Shown: positions 10,378 to 20,510 of the stretch, piece after piece | Numbering within the stretch: the stretch's first letter is position 1 | Layout of the letters: the number at the start of each line of letters is the position of its first letter | NCBI GenBank assembly: GCA_946902875.1 | Contig: OX336344.1 | Location: forward strand, 15,769,791 to 15,833,790 | DNA length: 64,000 nt | Origin: Nematopogon swammerdamellus | Lineage: Eukaryota > Arthropoda > Insecta > Lepidoptera > Adelidae | Direction: 5' to 3' | Notes under the pieces: model-generated | Seen by the model: only the letters and a program-made list of their open reading frames with translations | The model's database searches: none | Told to the model about the DNA's origin: nothing | Translations under genes and position numbers: made by a program

Positions 10378-10768
10378 TTAGGTTCCGTACATCAAAGAGG
10401 TGAAAATGGCGTCCGTTCGTCTGTCTTCATATGTTCATAACTTCTATATAGTTGATCTACAAAGTTAAAATTTGATGATTTACAAAGTTAAAATTTGCTA
10501 CTAAATTAGATATATTAGTTAAAACTAGATATATTAGTTAAAAGAAATTACTAAATTATATTTGCATTAACCCTAGAAGACATTTTGAAAATGTATTAAA
10601 AATTATCCCCACAGGAGGTCCGAATGTAACGTTGAAACAATGAAAATATTTTTTAGGTTCCGATCTCAAAGAGGTAAAAACGGAACCTACGGAAAATATA
10701 ACTACGTTATAGTCACGACCGGCACGGAACCTAGGTGTGTGTCCGACTCGCACTTGACCGCTCTTTTA
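10378..10768 (+). repeat. Family A variant
   Basis: Starts taggttccgtacatcaaaga with a cgtccgttcgtctgtc run and ends gtgtgtccgactcgcacttg accgctctttta, the hairpin-bearing right end of family A. Internal tandem pieces (tagttaaaactagatatatt) occur at 10500-10540. Confidence 0.55.
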
Positions 10769-10915
10769 TGAAAACCAGTACGAGTGGCTGTTCCGATGGA
10801 CCATACTGGGACCCAAAACAGTCAAATCTCACCTTGCGAAACCACGCTCTACGAGACAGCATACCAGCAGACTATAGAATTATATTTGCGGACTATAGAA
10901 GCTCTATTCAGCTTG
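10769..10915 (-). pseudogene. LINE 3'-end fragment (minus)
   Basis: Inverted 3' tail of the same LINE group as 36424: tgaaaaccagtacgagtggc, ggaccatactgggacccaaa, then cttgcgaaaccacgctc and ccagcagactatagaat. It abuts the family A right end. Bases 10916-11560 have no recognised feature. Confidence 0.5.
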
Positions 10916-11569
10916 TTAATAGACTCACAGGTTAGCAGATTACTTTGGAGTTCGAATATAATTATTTGGACTAATTTTGTAGAGAAGGATTCGGAACCTC
11001 TATTTAATCAATTTTGTAGAGGATGAAGATATCGATTCAAATTTTACTAATACTAACGATAAACTTTGCATAGGAACCTTAGTGCCGCAGATTCTACTAA
11101 TTTCGACAAATAATGTTTATGTCTAAAACGTTTTAGACTTTCCGGAAACCCGATATATATTGTTTTAGTAGTTTTTAGACATTCAGCAATAAAACGGTTT
11201 TTGCTAAACATCATAAATCTAGCAGAATGTATTCGCAAAAGATCTAAAACTTATCTCCTACAGACGAAAATGCTAGACTTTACAAAGATTGATCCCAGTC
11301 TCAAGATCCCTAGCTCCCTATCCCTAGATGTCGACACGTTTATGTGTGTAGGTCTCTAAGCAACAGTAAACATATTGGTGTAGCGCCAGGAGCGATTTGC
11401 CGCCGACTGTTTGCAAACGTCTCAGCGGCTGGTAATACCCTGAAGGCTTGAGTCGAAGAGTCCCCTAGGCTATGCTGGCATGCTGACTAGTCAGTCAATA
11501 TTAAATCTGAATCCGAATAGATTTCATCCAATTTCTGCGTGCAGCCTCAAGTGAATCACCTCCTTCGGA

Positions 11570-11747
11570 TTATCTGAGGCAACGCAATAACATGTTCATC
11601 CAGCGAAGCTATGCAGTTCGGTGTAACCGACACAAACAAAGGGAACCATTGACATGAGGCCTAATTTCGATAGGAACTAGGTGTAATAAGCTGACCGATG
11701 TATTATGTGATGTAGCCAACGATGTCAAGTTCCATAAATAAACTAGG
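11570..11747 (+). repeat. SINE S2 tail, diverged
   Basis: Contains cagttcggtgtaaccgacac, gaactaggtgtaataagctg and gatgtagccaacgatgtcaa before an A-rich end. This is the S2 tail with many substitutions and no head or body. Confidence 0.55.
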
Positions 11748-12015
11748 GGTTCCTGCGGATTCACTTCGCGCCAAATATCCTATAACCATCCTTATACGTG
11801 ACAGAAAACATCAGAGCAAACACCATATAATTATTAGGAGGTTTTCGACTTATAAGCGACCATAAAATCGACGACAGAGTACGCATAAGTCGATACAGAT
11901 TCTGCAGTTAGCGAGTTTTTATAACCTGTAGGATAATTTATAGTGATGCTACTTGAGAACCCCCCACTTTGTTCTCATGTACAGAACGTTTGTTTAGGTA
12001 TTTTTCGCTTTCAAC

Positions 12016-12480
12016 TTAGAAGCCCGTGTAACTTATTTTGATAAAATTATTATCCACCTCTTTGCAGACAAACATTTGCGGTCCACCGCGGGTCAAATCC
12101 ACAGGACCATTGAAGCGAAATCTTGGGTCTGAACGTGCAATCATGAACTTGATCCGGGGGCTTTCAGACTCGCTGAACGTCGTCGTCTGGATTTTGTCGT
12201 GTGCAATTTTGCGGTATTTAATGTTTAATTCTGACAGCAAATACTCTATTAAAAATACCCAGATTCACAAATGACGTAAAAGACGGGTTGAAGATTATAA
12301 AAACAGACACCGTCTGGATTTTCAAATAGTTAAAATTGAAACTGCAAACCATCTTCGCCGTCATTAAAGTTATCCAAATGGGCACTGAGCACTATACATT
12401 CAGTTAATGGACCGTTCAAAACTTTTTCATATGTGTTGTTCTTCTTGGGTAAGAAACTATTGTAGTTTGAAATCAAAGAG
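12016..12480 (-). pseudogene. Possible decayed protein-coding segment of unknown origin
   Basis: On the minus strand two stretches read like protein in different frames: one at 12300-12479 (starting SLISNYNSFLPKKNNTYEKV) and a 74-codon ORF at 12016-12240 (with FSESESPRIKFMIARSDPRF). Stops and a frame change separate them. The plus strand of the second stretch is also open for 78 codons, which weakens the case. I do not recognise a family; a decayed mobile or viral-type gene is possible. Bases 12480-13225 are A+T-rich, with a 66-codon chance ORF at 12700. Confidence 0.2.
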
Positions 12481-13229
12481 CATTATTTAAAATTGTCTTT
12501 GGACAGTTCAACATTTTCTGTTTGAGAACTTTATATTAACAAATTACACTTAATATTTTAATACATTTATAGCATTATTTGCAAATAGCTAGCCTAGTTT
12601 ATTTCGCGATGAAACGAACGAAAACACAGTATAGAAAATCAAATTACACGTTTTACATACCACAGTAGCTTGATTATACTATACGCATTACACTAATCGA
12701 TGGCGAAATGGTGGATTAATAACGATATTGTATTTCATAAGTACATAGCTATGGAGATTATAGAGTTCAAACTTGTAAATACACTGGTAATACATAATCT
12801 ACATTTACATGAGTTAGAAAATAGCGTAAGGTCAGAAACCCTAAAGTTCTTGCAAAATGTACACTTTTGTTTTGAAATAATTAAAACTAAAATTAATTAA
12901 TACGTGGCATTAGCATCCTGCAATAGAATAAATCGTTCTTGCAGGAGTTGAGTTTCTTGAGAATTGACGTCACTCTGTATAGATTAATGGCGTTCCTTCA
13001 TTTGCATTATGCTTCTCGTAATAGGAAAATTATAGCTATAGTAATGTAGGTATTGTTAATAGTGCAATGCTTGTATCATAAATTCATAATGGAGTATCCA
13101 AAGTTATCACTATTTTTGTGGTATCGATTTTGATTTATATATACCTACATAATTTGAGGTGCACAAATATTGCATCAGTTATTTGTTACGAGTATATTCT
13201 ATAATACGATTATAACATGATTGTAGTGT

Positions 13230-13400
13230 AAGGGGCCGTTGATGCTCACTACGACTGCGGCGATCCGCCATTTTGTTTATATCCGGTTCGAAGGACCAAC
13301 GTCATTATAAAATGGCGTTGCTATCGATTTGGCACCGCTTGCAAGCCCCGTATTTCCGTTTTGTTTGTTTTCAACGAGCCTTAAGGTGGAGTTAATTTCC
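13230..13400 (+). promoter_or_regulatory. Candidate promoter-like CpG-containing island
   Basis: Local rise in G+C with CGCCATTTTG and AAATGGCG motifs, typical of insect housekeeping promoters or 5' UTRs. A small ORF starts at the ATG near 13313 (MALLSIWHRLQAPYFRFV, 28 codons). No splice donor or longer frame supports a gene. Confidence 0.2.
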
Positions 13401-13458
13401 CATTAACTGTAAAAAAAAAACAAGTTATAAAAACTTGATTAAAATAACCCACTAGCGA

Positions 13459-13620
13459 TGGCGGTTCGAGATAACCGTGGTCACTGTGAATCGTTCATGT
13501 TGCAGCTATTACTCCAGCACGCAAGCAGCTCCTACATTGCTTCTAAAAGGCTTATTGGTAGCGCCTTCCTCGTCAACTTACGTCATTTTAAAATAGGATA
13601 TACTTTTCCGTCCAGTTAAA
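13459..13620 (+). CDS. Small ORF of unknown function, 53 codons
   Basis: ATG in a purine context (gcgATGGCG), open for 53 codons to TAA. It begins MAVRDNRGHCESFMLQLLLQ and continues with a serine-rich, mildly hydrophobic stretch (HASSSYIASKRLIG). It lies about 60 bp after the promoter-like island at 13230-13400. No domain is recognised. It could be a real small ORF, a fragment of a mobile element, or chance; the last is not excluded at this length. Confidence 0.2.
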
Positions 13621-13948
13621 TAAATTAAGACCTAAATAAAAATGTGGACCAGTGTGTATTTTGTTCACGGGTTTGCAGCGACATTCTAACTCACTTCGCT
13701 TATCAAGAGATCTGATAGTTACCTCAACGCGTTCCGTATTGTATTACGCTTTTCGTACTAGGTGGATTTATTACACAATGTAATTTCTTCCAGTAACCTC
13801 ATACATAAGAATACAACATCAGTGTTAGTGTACATATTACCTCAATTATCGTAATTACTTAGCCTTCGATAGTCCCACCGAATGCCTTCAACATTACAAA
13901 ATACTACCTCTGGAAATAAGAAGGGAAATTGCTGATATTTCCCTTCTA

Positions 13949-14218
13949 ATGAAAATAGCAAGTCGTAGCCAACTCGTGGACTGTCCCGAGCTGCTAAGCC
14001 TTTTGCCTATTAGAGTACCAAACCGACCCAACCAAACCAGGAATACATCCTTGTTTCATGTACCACTCTGCCTAACAAGGTATCGGCAAAACTCATTTTT
14101 AATAAGAGCTACTAAAAAATTCAATAATGATTACAGTGAAGTGGTTTTTTTCAGTGATGGATTATGCAGGGTTAAGAGACTGGCATCAGTAAAATTTTTT
14201 GGTGCAAGTAACATGTGA
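13949..14218 (+). pseudogene. C-terminal remnant of a non-LTR reverse transcriptase polyprotein
   Basis: An 89-codon frame carries RNTSLFHVPLCLTRYRQNSF followed by ATKKFN. This is the pattern with which many CR1/L2/Jockey-like LINE ORF2 proteins end (R-T-R...F-V-P-x-x-R-T...S...R...N). Known family function is reverse transcription of its own RNA; no catalytic domain is present in this piece. Whether the first residues belong to the LINE is unclear. It ends just before the inverted-repeat element at 14226, which may have cut the 3' part. It could instead be an unrelated ORF. Confidence 0.4.
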
Positions 14219-14225
14219 AATCTGT

Positions 14226-14941
14226 TAAAGCCTGACCAGGAATATGTGAGAGCTGTCAAAATGGAGCCACTTTCTAGATTTATATAGCAACATTCAGTAT
14301 AGTACGCACATATTGAATTGGCCGATGTTTTTATTCAAAATGTACTTTTGCACTGAAATACACAATAAGATATACAAAATGTAGTTTAATTTAATGCATC
14401 TTTTATGTATATTTTGATATCAATGTAAAAAGAACTAGCCTTGACATTTACATGTTCAAAACATTTTTTCCATGTATCTGCAGATATGTCCTGAAGCAAA
14501 GTGTAAAAATTATTAAAAAAATTATTAATGGACCTTGCTGAAGCACTAAACTTTTTAATAAAAATTCTAGTTCAGAAAAACTTAACCTAAGCTATTTTTA
14601 TTCGAACGTTTCGTATTTTTGTAAAGTCAAAAAGTGTTTTTTGTTCAGAACGAATAATATTTACGTCCCTCTTTTGTTTGCTATTCGGTAAATAGATGCT
14701 TCAGATACACCTAGATAGAACAAAAAATTATTACCTAATTGTACATTACGGCGGCCAATTCATGACAATCTCACTACAATGACATAACGTTTTACCTAAA
14801 TGTCAGTTCAGAAGCAATTTTGACATTGACAACAGATTATCAAGCATCAAAGATAATTGTGGCCAGTGTAAGAAATTAGTTCCAACGAAATTCCGCAATA
14901 TGGCGGCCGCCGGCCCCTCATATATTCCTGGTCAGGCTTTA
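14226..14941. mobile_element. Non-autonomous DNA transposon, 716 bp
   Basis: Terminal inverted repeats taaagcctgaccaggaatat (left, 14226) and its complement at the right end (14917-14941), imperfect only at one or two positions. The interior is A+T-rich without an ORF. Near the right end is gcaatatggcggccgccggc, a CpG-rich motif. The superfamily cannot be set because no clear target duplication is visible. It ends 37 bp before the next element at 14978. Confidence 0.65.
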
Positions 14942-15974
14942 CAAATCATTTCATTGAAGGATATTTGTTTATGTTATATCGACACCATACAACCAAAACC
15001 CAATAACTTGGCTTTTTAGCGAAACTGAGTTAAATATACAGAAATGATTATTTTGAAACGTTCTTTTGACAGATAAAACCCAATTTCTTCTATCACGCGT
15101 AATTACAGAGATATGGGTTACCATAATCCAATAAACCCACAAAATGACACGTATTATTCAATCAAAAACCAATAACCTTAACTGAATGTATGATTTACAC
15201 AGGCTGTACAGCGAAAACCCAATAAATAAGAAATGTTGGATTTTTGTTGTTAATATCAGCTGTCTGTAAATCAAAATGTTATTCTGCTAAAACCAAATAA
15301 GATTGATAATGCGATTTTGGTTATATTTTTAGGCTGTTTTCTTTTTTATTTATCTACAACAAAAATCAAATAAGTACAGTCATAGGATTTTCGCTATACT
15401 TATGACGGCTGTTAGTTGATTTTTTTCTACCAATAAAATCAAATAAATACTATTATAGATTTTTTGCTGTAGTCTTAGAAACCCACTCAATTCATTTAGC
15501 TATCACGAAAATCAAATTTTAAAAAAAAAACTAAATTGAAACGGCCTTTTTTCAATTTAATTATTCGTAATCGTATTCCATATTTATTTCAAATTTTTAG
15601 CATATTTTTGCAAATAAAATGGTCTGGAATATATACAAAGATTGCATTTTTGTTGTTAATATCAGCCGTCTGTACATCAAAATGTTATTCTGCTAAAACC
15701 AAATAAAATTGATAATGCGATTTTTGCAATATTTTTAGGCTCTTGTTTTTAATTTATAAGGTAAAGCATTTGTAAAGCAAAAATCAAATAAATAGTGTCA
15801 TACGATTTTCGCTGTACTTATGACGGTTGTTCGTTGAATTTTTCTAACAATAAAACGAAATAAATACTATCATAGAATTTTTGCTGTAGTCTTAGAAACC
15901 CACTTAATTAATTTATCTATCACGAAAATCAAATATTCTCAATCCAGCATCAGGACAAATTATAGGCGTATTTT

Positions 15975-17240
15975 GGAAATGGATGCAATAGCTCTTTCTT
16001 TGTTCCAAAGAAATATCAATGTTCAAAGTGTACATTTTATCTAAATGACCAAGGAGACCAAAAGCTGTTGTTATAATCGAGTCATTCAGAACACTTAAAA
16101 CGGGTCAAAGAATTCCTTGCAGCAAAGAACACGGATAAAGAAAAAAGCAACAGAGAACAATCCATTCTATCCGTCACATTTGATCTGCAATCTGTCCTGC
16201 TGATTCCATGCAGCGAAGCTAGTCCACTGTATTACAGTCGGAAATTAAATGCTTATAATCTTACAGTGTATGAAGCATACCTCCCAAACAATGCATTTTG
16301 TTTCTCTTGGAGAGATAAATGGGAAGAAAGGAGGCTCGGAAATCGGCAGTTGTATCCTGTTTTACTTATAAAACTGCATAGGAAAAAATACAGTTTTCCG
16401 ATACTGGCTGGCTATTTTCCGATTAGCCCGGAACAAATGCATCTATGGAAGAAAACAATGAGAAAGTAAAGAAAGATGCATACAACGTCAAAGAGTTCAA
16501 GTATTGGTACTTTTATGATCTGAAAAATATGGCAAGCAATACTATAAACAACAAAAATATTGATATTGAAGGTGAACGTGTCATGTGGATGAAAATAAAA
16601 AATATCTAATTCGTAAAAGGTGCAATAGATCAAATACAACCATAACGATGAATATAAGAGCATAACTTTCAAAATAAGCCAAAAACGTCAAAGGCAATCA
16701 GAACAACAAGGAAAGTTCCAACGGGAAGCCCCAGCACATCAAGTCAGAGCTCCAGTAATCCATTAGTACTTCCAGAATTAATTTTTTTTTAAAACCCTGA
16801 CCCTTGAATAGTCAAAAATAATTTCCGTTTACTTACTTAAAGGAGTCGGGGGACCGGCCAGTAAGTAAACGAAAATTATTTCTGATTTTTTAAGGGTCGG
16901 GGGCTTTTATCTTTGTAATTTAACGTTTATTTCAAGCTTTTAAAAAAACCGTATCCAACTCGGTCCACTTTTTAAGATAATACATTTTTTGTTTACTTAA
17001 TTACTTGATTAATTGATGATTGACACCCTCACACACGCACACGTTAAACTTATAACAACCCTCTTTTTCGTCGGGGGTATAATGAAAAAAAAAAGGATCT
17101 GATAAAACTTTGCAAGAGCGGTATCACACCTTGTGAATTTCATGGATGGTACGAGTACCTGCCAAAATCTAAAGATGCTATTGATGGTGCACCTGAACCT
17201 GCGTTAGGCGAATCGAGTGATGATGACTCTGACTAATAAA
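15975..17240 (+). pseudogene. Decayed DUF7869-like (transposase-like) gene
   Basis: Pieces of one protein can be followed in order. A cysteine pair (YQCSKCTFYLNDQGD, about 16005) comes first. After a TAA stop near 16075 there is a long open frame (16077-16467) with HLKRVKEFLAAKN, VTFDLQSVLLIPCSEASPLY, YSRKLNAYNLTVYEAY and FCFSWRDKW. Next is EFKYWYFYDLKNMASN (about 16495). After the inserted repeat at 16783-17085 comes DLIKLCKSGITPCEFHGWYE and an acidic end before two stops at about 17236. The order FDLQ, YYKRKL-x2-YN and the C-terminal I-P-x-E-Y/F-H-x-F/W-Y match my recollection of the abundant insect and cnidarian DUF7869 proteins, which are thought to be transposon-derived. Function is not established. 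The central acidic catalytic part is degraded or missing, so the copy is dead. Confidence 0.6.
16783..17085 (+). repeat. Repeat family X, nested in the DUF7869-like element
   Basis: Contains tttacttacttaaaggagtc, taagggtcgggggcttttat, cgtttatttcaagcttttaa, then ctcggtccactttttaagat and cacacgcacacgttaaac to tctttttcgtcgggggt. The same order occurs at 60231-60370 plus 62381-62470, and the right part at 19445-19575. It separates the body of the decayed gene from its C-terminal coding end and so is younger than the host element. Confidence 0.6.
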
Positions 17241-17712
17241 TAAATTTGGATAAAATGTATGAATACCAATAAATCTGGACCTCTTATTTCTTTCGTTCAG
17301 CATTTCGTTATAAATTATAGATGTCGAGTTTCGACCGTAGTATAAATATATGTAAAGTAACTGTTTCATTGCATTCAAATTATGGCAAAATAAGAGTAAT
17401 CTTAATTTTTCTTTAAAGTTACCATACAACTTAATGTATTTGAAACTAAAAGTACTTCAGCGAAAACCCAATAAGTGTGATTTTTCGCCTACCCCGGTAC
17501 CATTTTTATTTTTTTACTTGCTTCTGTTTCACAATTTTCTTGAATTTTTCCAGTGGGCATGTAGAATATGAATGGGTTAAACATAATAAAATAGTTTAAA
17601 CACATTATATTATTTTATTCATGGTCTTCTGGGTGTCTAAACTTTCAAATTGAAATATCTCGAAACTAGGTTTTCCTAAGTTATTGGGTTTTGGTTGTAT
17701 GGTGTCGATATT

Positions 17713-17766
17713 ATATTACAACTTAATTATATGCATTAGGTAATGCATATAATTAAGTTGTAATAT
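17713..17766. repeat. Perfect 26-bp palindrome
   Basis: Arms 17713-17738 and 17741-17766 are exact reverse complements with a 2-base loop (gg). It lies three bases outside the right inverted repeat of the element at 14978-17709. Bases 17767-18680 show only A+T-rich DNA with a small (TA)n run at 18160. Confidence 0.9.
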
Positions 17767-18684
17767 GTCAACCATGCCATAGTATCACTTAAACTTTTGA
17801 TCTTTCTTACTACTTGTTGGTCCATAGTTCTTCGTAGTAACTTTTATATTGGCTTGTGTATCAGATTCACATGTTTCATTGCAATTTCTTCTTTGGTGAT
17901 TGTTTGCTTATTTCAGTTTTTTTTTTCTCACTCATATTCATTCATGGTTACATTTTTACCTTAATCACTAGTTTACTATTTAGTTTTTAATCTATTGCAT
18001 CACATTCTTAAGGTATCTACATGGTTTGTAGTCATCCATCTGTTTTATGTTTTTTCTTATCTGTATCAACCTCCACCGGTGTATGTGTTTAATCATAAGT
18101 ATTACTGTAATGTAATTAATTTCACTGTTGGTTGGTCTTAATAAATAAAATAAAAATATATATATATATTTCCTGGATGCATTTATGGTTCATACGTTCT
18201 TCGAAAAAAAATAATCTTCGAGATTTCAAACTAAAAACTCCCGCATGAAAGACCGTCGTTGCTTTAACCACTAAAGCAACAACTGCCTGACCACTAGCAG
18301 ATAGCTTAATTACTATATTTTGTGGCCTGGCACCAGCCGCTTAATGGCGTATCTGTCAAACGCAGCCCGGTTCTTTCAGAGGTGATTGAACCGATCTGAA
18401 AGCCGGCCTAAAAGGTGTTTCTATTGTGTTATTGTTTCGGAAGGACTTCTTCGGCTCAATTCCAATAAGACACTTAATTGTAATATTATGATGTGACTGT
18501 GTCTCAGACTCTACGGGTGCCTATAAATAAAAAAATACTGTTTTAGAACAATGCACGTGGGTTTACGATTATAGGAAAAATGTTGTATTTGTGATAAATT
18601 TTTCGAAATAGTGATGACTCGTACTATGTATAGGCAGTAGCAAACACTTTTGTAAATGTAGATTAAGTGGACGTAAAAAAAAAG

Positions 18685-18765
18685 TATCTAGCGAAGTTTC
18701 TTGCCAGTTCTTCTTCGCTGTGATAATCGAACTGGCAAAATACTAAATGTTAAAATATGACGAAT
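18685..18765 (+). repeat. LINE tail fragment
   Basis: The stretch gcgaagtttcttgccagttc ttcttcgctgtgataatcga resembles the inverted tail at 38830-38880 (gagccggcaagaaacttcgg). It is a short 3' fragment of a LINE family with no coding part. Confidence 0.35.
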
Positions 18766-18809
18766 CCGAGTGCAGTGTACTGTCTATGGATGATGAACAA
18801 GGAATAAAG

Positions 18810-19135
18810 ACTAAAGGATGGTGGTGTTACCCGTCTGGATTGATACCACCGCACTGAATGAACGCCGGATTCGGGCTAACTCTGTAAGGGATAAGTCCGC
18901 CTTGGCATCTCATATGAAATGTTCTAATAAAAATGTTTTTGGAGCAATAAAGCATTTTTTTTTCTATCTAAACTGCTATGAAAATAGTTCGTGTATTCCT
19001 GTCAGTTCAGTGCAGCTGGCACGACCAAACGGTAGCATTGACACGGCACCTAGTTCCGACTGGAACAAGGTGTAATGGGCTTATGGGTGACACAGCTGGT
19101 GACGTAGCCAACCATATCAGATTCAATAGAAAGGC
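18810..19135 (+). repeat. SINE S2 copy interrupted by a LINE tail
   Basis: S2 body (gattgataccaccgcactga) to 18883, then an inserted LINE 3' tail, then S2 resumes at about 18977 (actgctatgaaaatagttcg, cagttcagtgcagctggcac, gacgtagccaaccatatcag). The head is not recognisable. Confidence 0.65.
18884..18977 (+). repeat. LINE 3' tail nested in S2
   Basis: tgtaagggataagtccgcct, then ggagcaataaagcattttt. It matches the tails at 5268 and 34222. A short ctaact / ctaaact similarity at the junctions may be the target duplication. Confidence 0.6.
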
Positions 19136-19444
19136 ATAGCAAACGAACGCAAACTTGGAATGAACCAACGGAGCCGTTAATTTGGTGAGCTGGTAGGTGT
19201 CGGGGTAAAGAGCTGGTCGCGTGCTGAGCGGGCACAGAGGTTCGTGTTAGTCGCTCCAATTAGGTGCGGACTAAAGACATTCGCTTAAGTAAAAACAATG
19301 TCCGTATACATACTCGTAGACATTGTATTAATCTACGGGCTGGAATGGAGATTTTCAACGGCAATTCAAATTCAAATTAAAAAAAAAAAATTATTTGAAT
19401 TTGAATTGATTTTTTCTTTTGATTTTGATTTGATTTAAATTGAA

Positions 19445-19575
19445 AAAAAGATTTATAATAAAAAAAACCACATCCAAATCGGTCCATCCGTTGGAAGCTA
19501 CGATGCCACAGACAGACACACACATACACACACACGTTAAACGTATAACCCCCCTATTTTTCGTTGGGGGTTGAA
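19445..19575 (+). repeat. Repeat family X, right-end fragment
   Basis: Carries ccaaatcggtccatccgttg, acacacgttaaacgtataac and ctatttttcgttgggggtt, as at 17030-17070. The bases before it (19135-19440) are unique and A+T-rich. Confidence 0.5.
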
Positions 19576-19617
19576 AATAAAAAAGATTTTCAATTTTAAA
19601 CTTAACGCACACACACT

Positions 19618-20335
19618 TACGACACGCTGTACCCCGACCATCGGGGTAAGCAGAGTAATCGATGTTGTGCTGCAATGCAAGTACTCTTGTAAATTACAGC
19701 CCAATACCGACCACGTTTTTTTATGTAATCCGGTATGACTAGCTGAGTCGAATCAAAGCACATGCACCGACCAGCCAGTATCGCCTCCGAGAAGGTAAGT
19801 GCCATACCAGAGACTTCCCTGGATTGCCGGCTATACTGGACTAGAGGAGAACACATGGCAGATGGCTGCTATGCGGCCATCTTACATCCAGTACGGTGGT
19901 ACCAACCCAGTCGGCTACAATTTGAGCTTACCACCTTGTAAGGGGCAAGGGAAGGGGTTTACAGTTTTACACCGGTTCCGAACGGTGAAGCAGCAGGCCA
20001 ATTTTTTCGTCAGAAAAAACTAATTGGTACACACCGACCGGATTCGAACCTCGGACCTCTCGCATGAGAAGCCGAAATGCTGAAACCACTCGGCCACCCG
20101 CCGCTTGAAGCAATGCATTAGGAAAATCTAAGTAAGTTATGTAACTAACAATCAGCAAGTAAGGCACGCTAACCCACCTGCTGCATGACTCAGTGCAAGG
20201 ACCGTGCCAAGGCGAGATGTGGCCAACCTGTTGTCCTTTAGCATTGCACCTTGTCCTTATCCCTTAGTCGCCTTTTACGATATGCACGGGGAGAGATGCA
20301 GTGGGACTATTCTTCTTATGTACCGGCCCCATTTA
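19618..20335 (+). repeat. T-family repeat split by SINE S1
   Basis: The left part 19618-19714 (accatcggggtaagcagagt, gtgctgcaatgcaagtactc, ccaataccgaccac) and right part 20106-20335 (gcaatgcattagg, gcaagtaaggcacgctaacc, ccttagtcgccttttacgat, agatgcagtgggactattct) are contiguous in the intact copy at 59780-60110. The S1 SINE accounts for the gap. Confidence 0.7.
19715..20104 (-). repeat. SINE family S1, copy 3 (minus, nested in T)
   Basis: Complete S1 read on the minus strand: tRNA-like head at the right (complement of gattcgaacctcggacctct and ccactcggccacccgcc), body, and tail at the left beginning tttttttatgtaatccggta. The ORFs overlapping it are SINE sequence, not genes. Confidence 0.8.
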
Positions 20336-20439
20336 ACGGTGCGTATGACGCTCTCGTTAAAAAATTGCTCGATAAAACAAATCACGGAACTAGTATAGGT
20401 CTCTTTGTTCACATTTTTGTTAATTCTACTAAATTACAG

Positions 20440-20510
20440 TCTCGGGTCCTTCAAGAGGGGCGTGAATGGGCACCTGTCAGGCCGGCGCCATGGCAATCGC
20501 AACACCTGCA
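20440..20510 (-). repeat. R3 fragment (minus)
   Basis: cttcaagaggggcgtgaatg, then cacctgtcaggccggcgcca tggcaatcgc, is R3 inverted. 20510-21410 is A+T-rich with no feature I can support. Confidence 0.5.

Larger units (their letters stand above)
14978..17709 (+). mobile_element. DNA element with 32-bp inverted repeats and a DUF7869-like gene
   Basis: Perfect 32-bp terminal inverted repeats: left 14978-15009 (atcgacaccatacaaccaaa then acccaataactt), right 17678-17709. The flanks suggest a TA or AT duplication. Inside, a motif like aaaacccaataa / aaaatcaaataa recurs at least ten times toward both ends, as transposase-binding subterminal repeats often do. A segment of about 290 bp is duplicated (about 15235-15515 and 15640-15935). 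The interior carries a decayed gene (15975-17240) and is itself interrupted by another repeat at 16783-17085. This organisation is that of a cut-and-paste-type DNA transposon; the superfamily is not identified. Confidence 0.65.

Noticed and set aside
19617..20167. ORFs of 66-79 codons around 19617-20167
   Set aside because: They lie in the S1 and T repeats; the same reading appears wherever these repeats occur.
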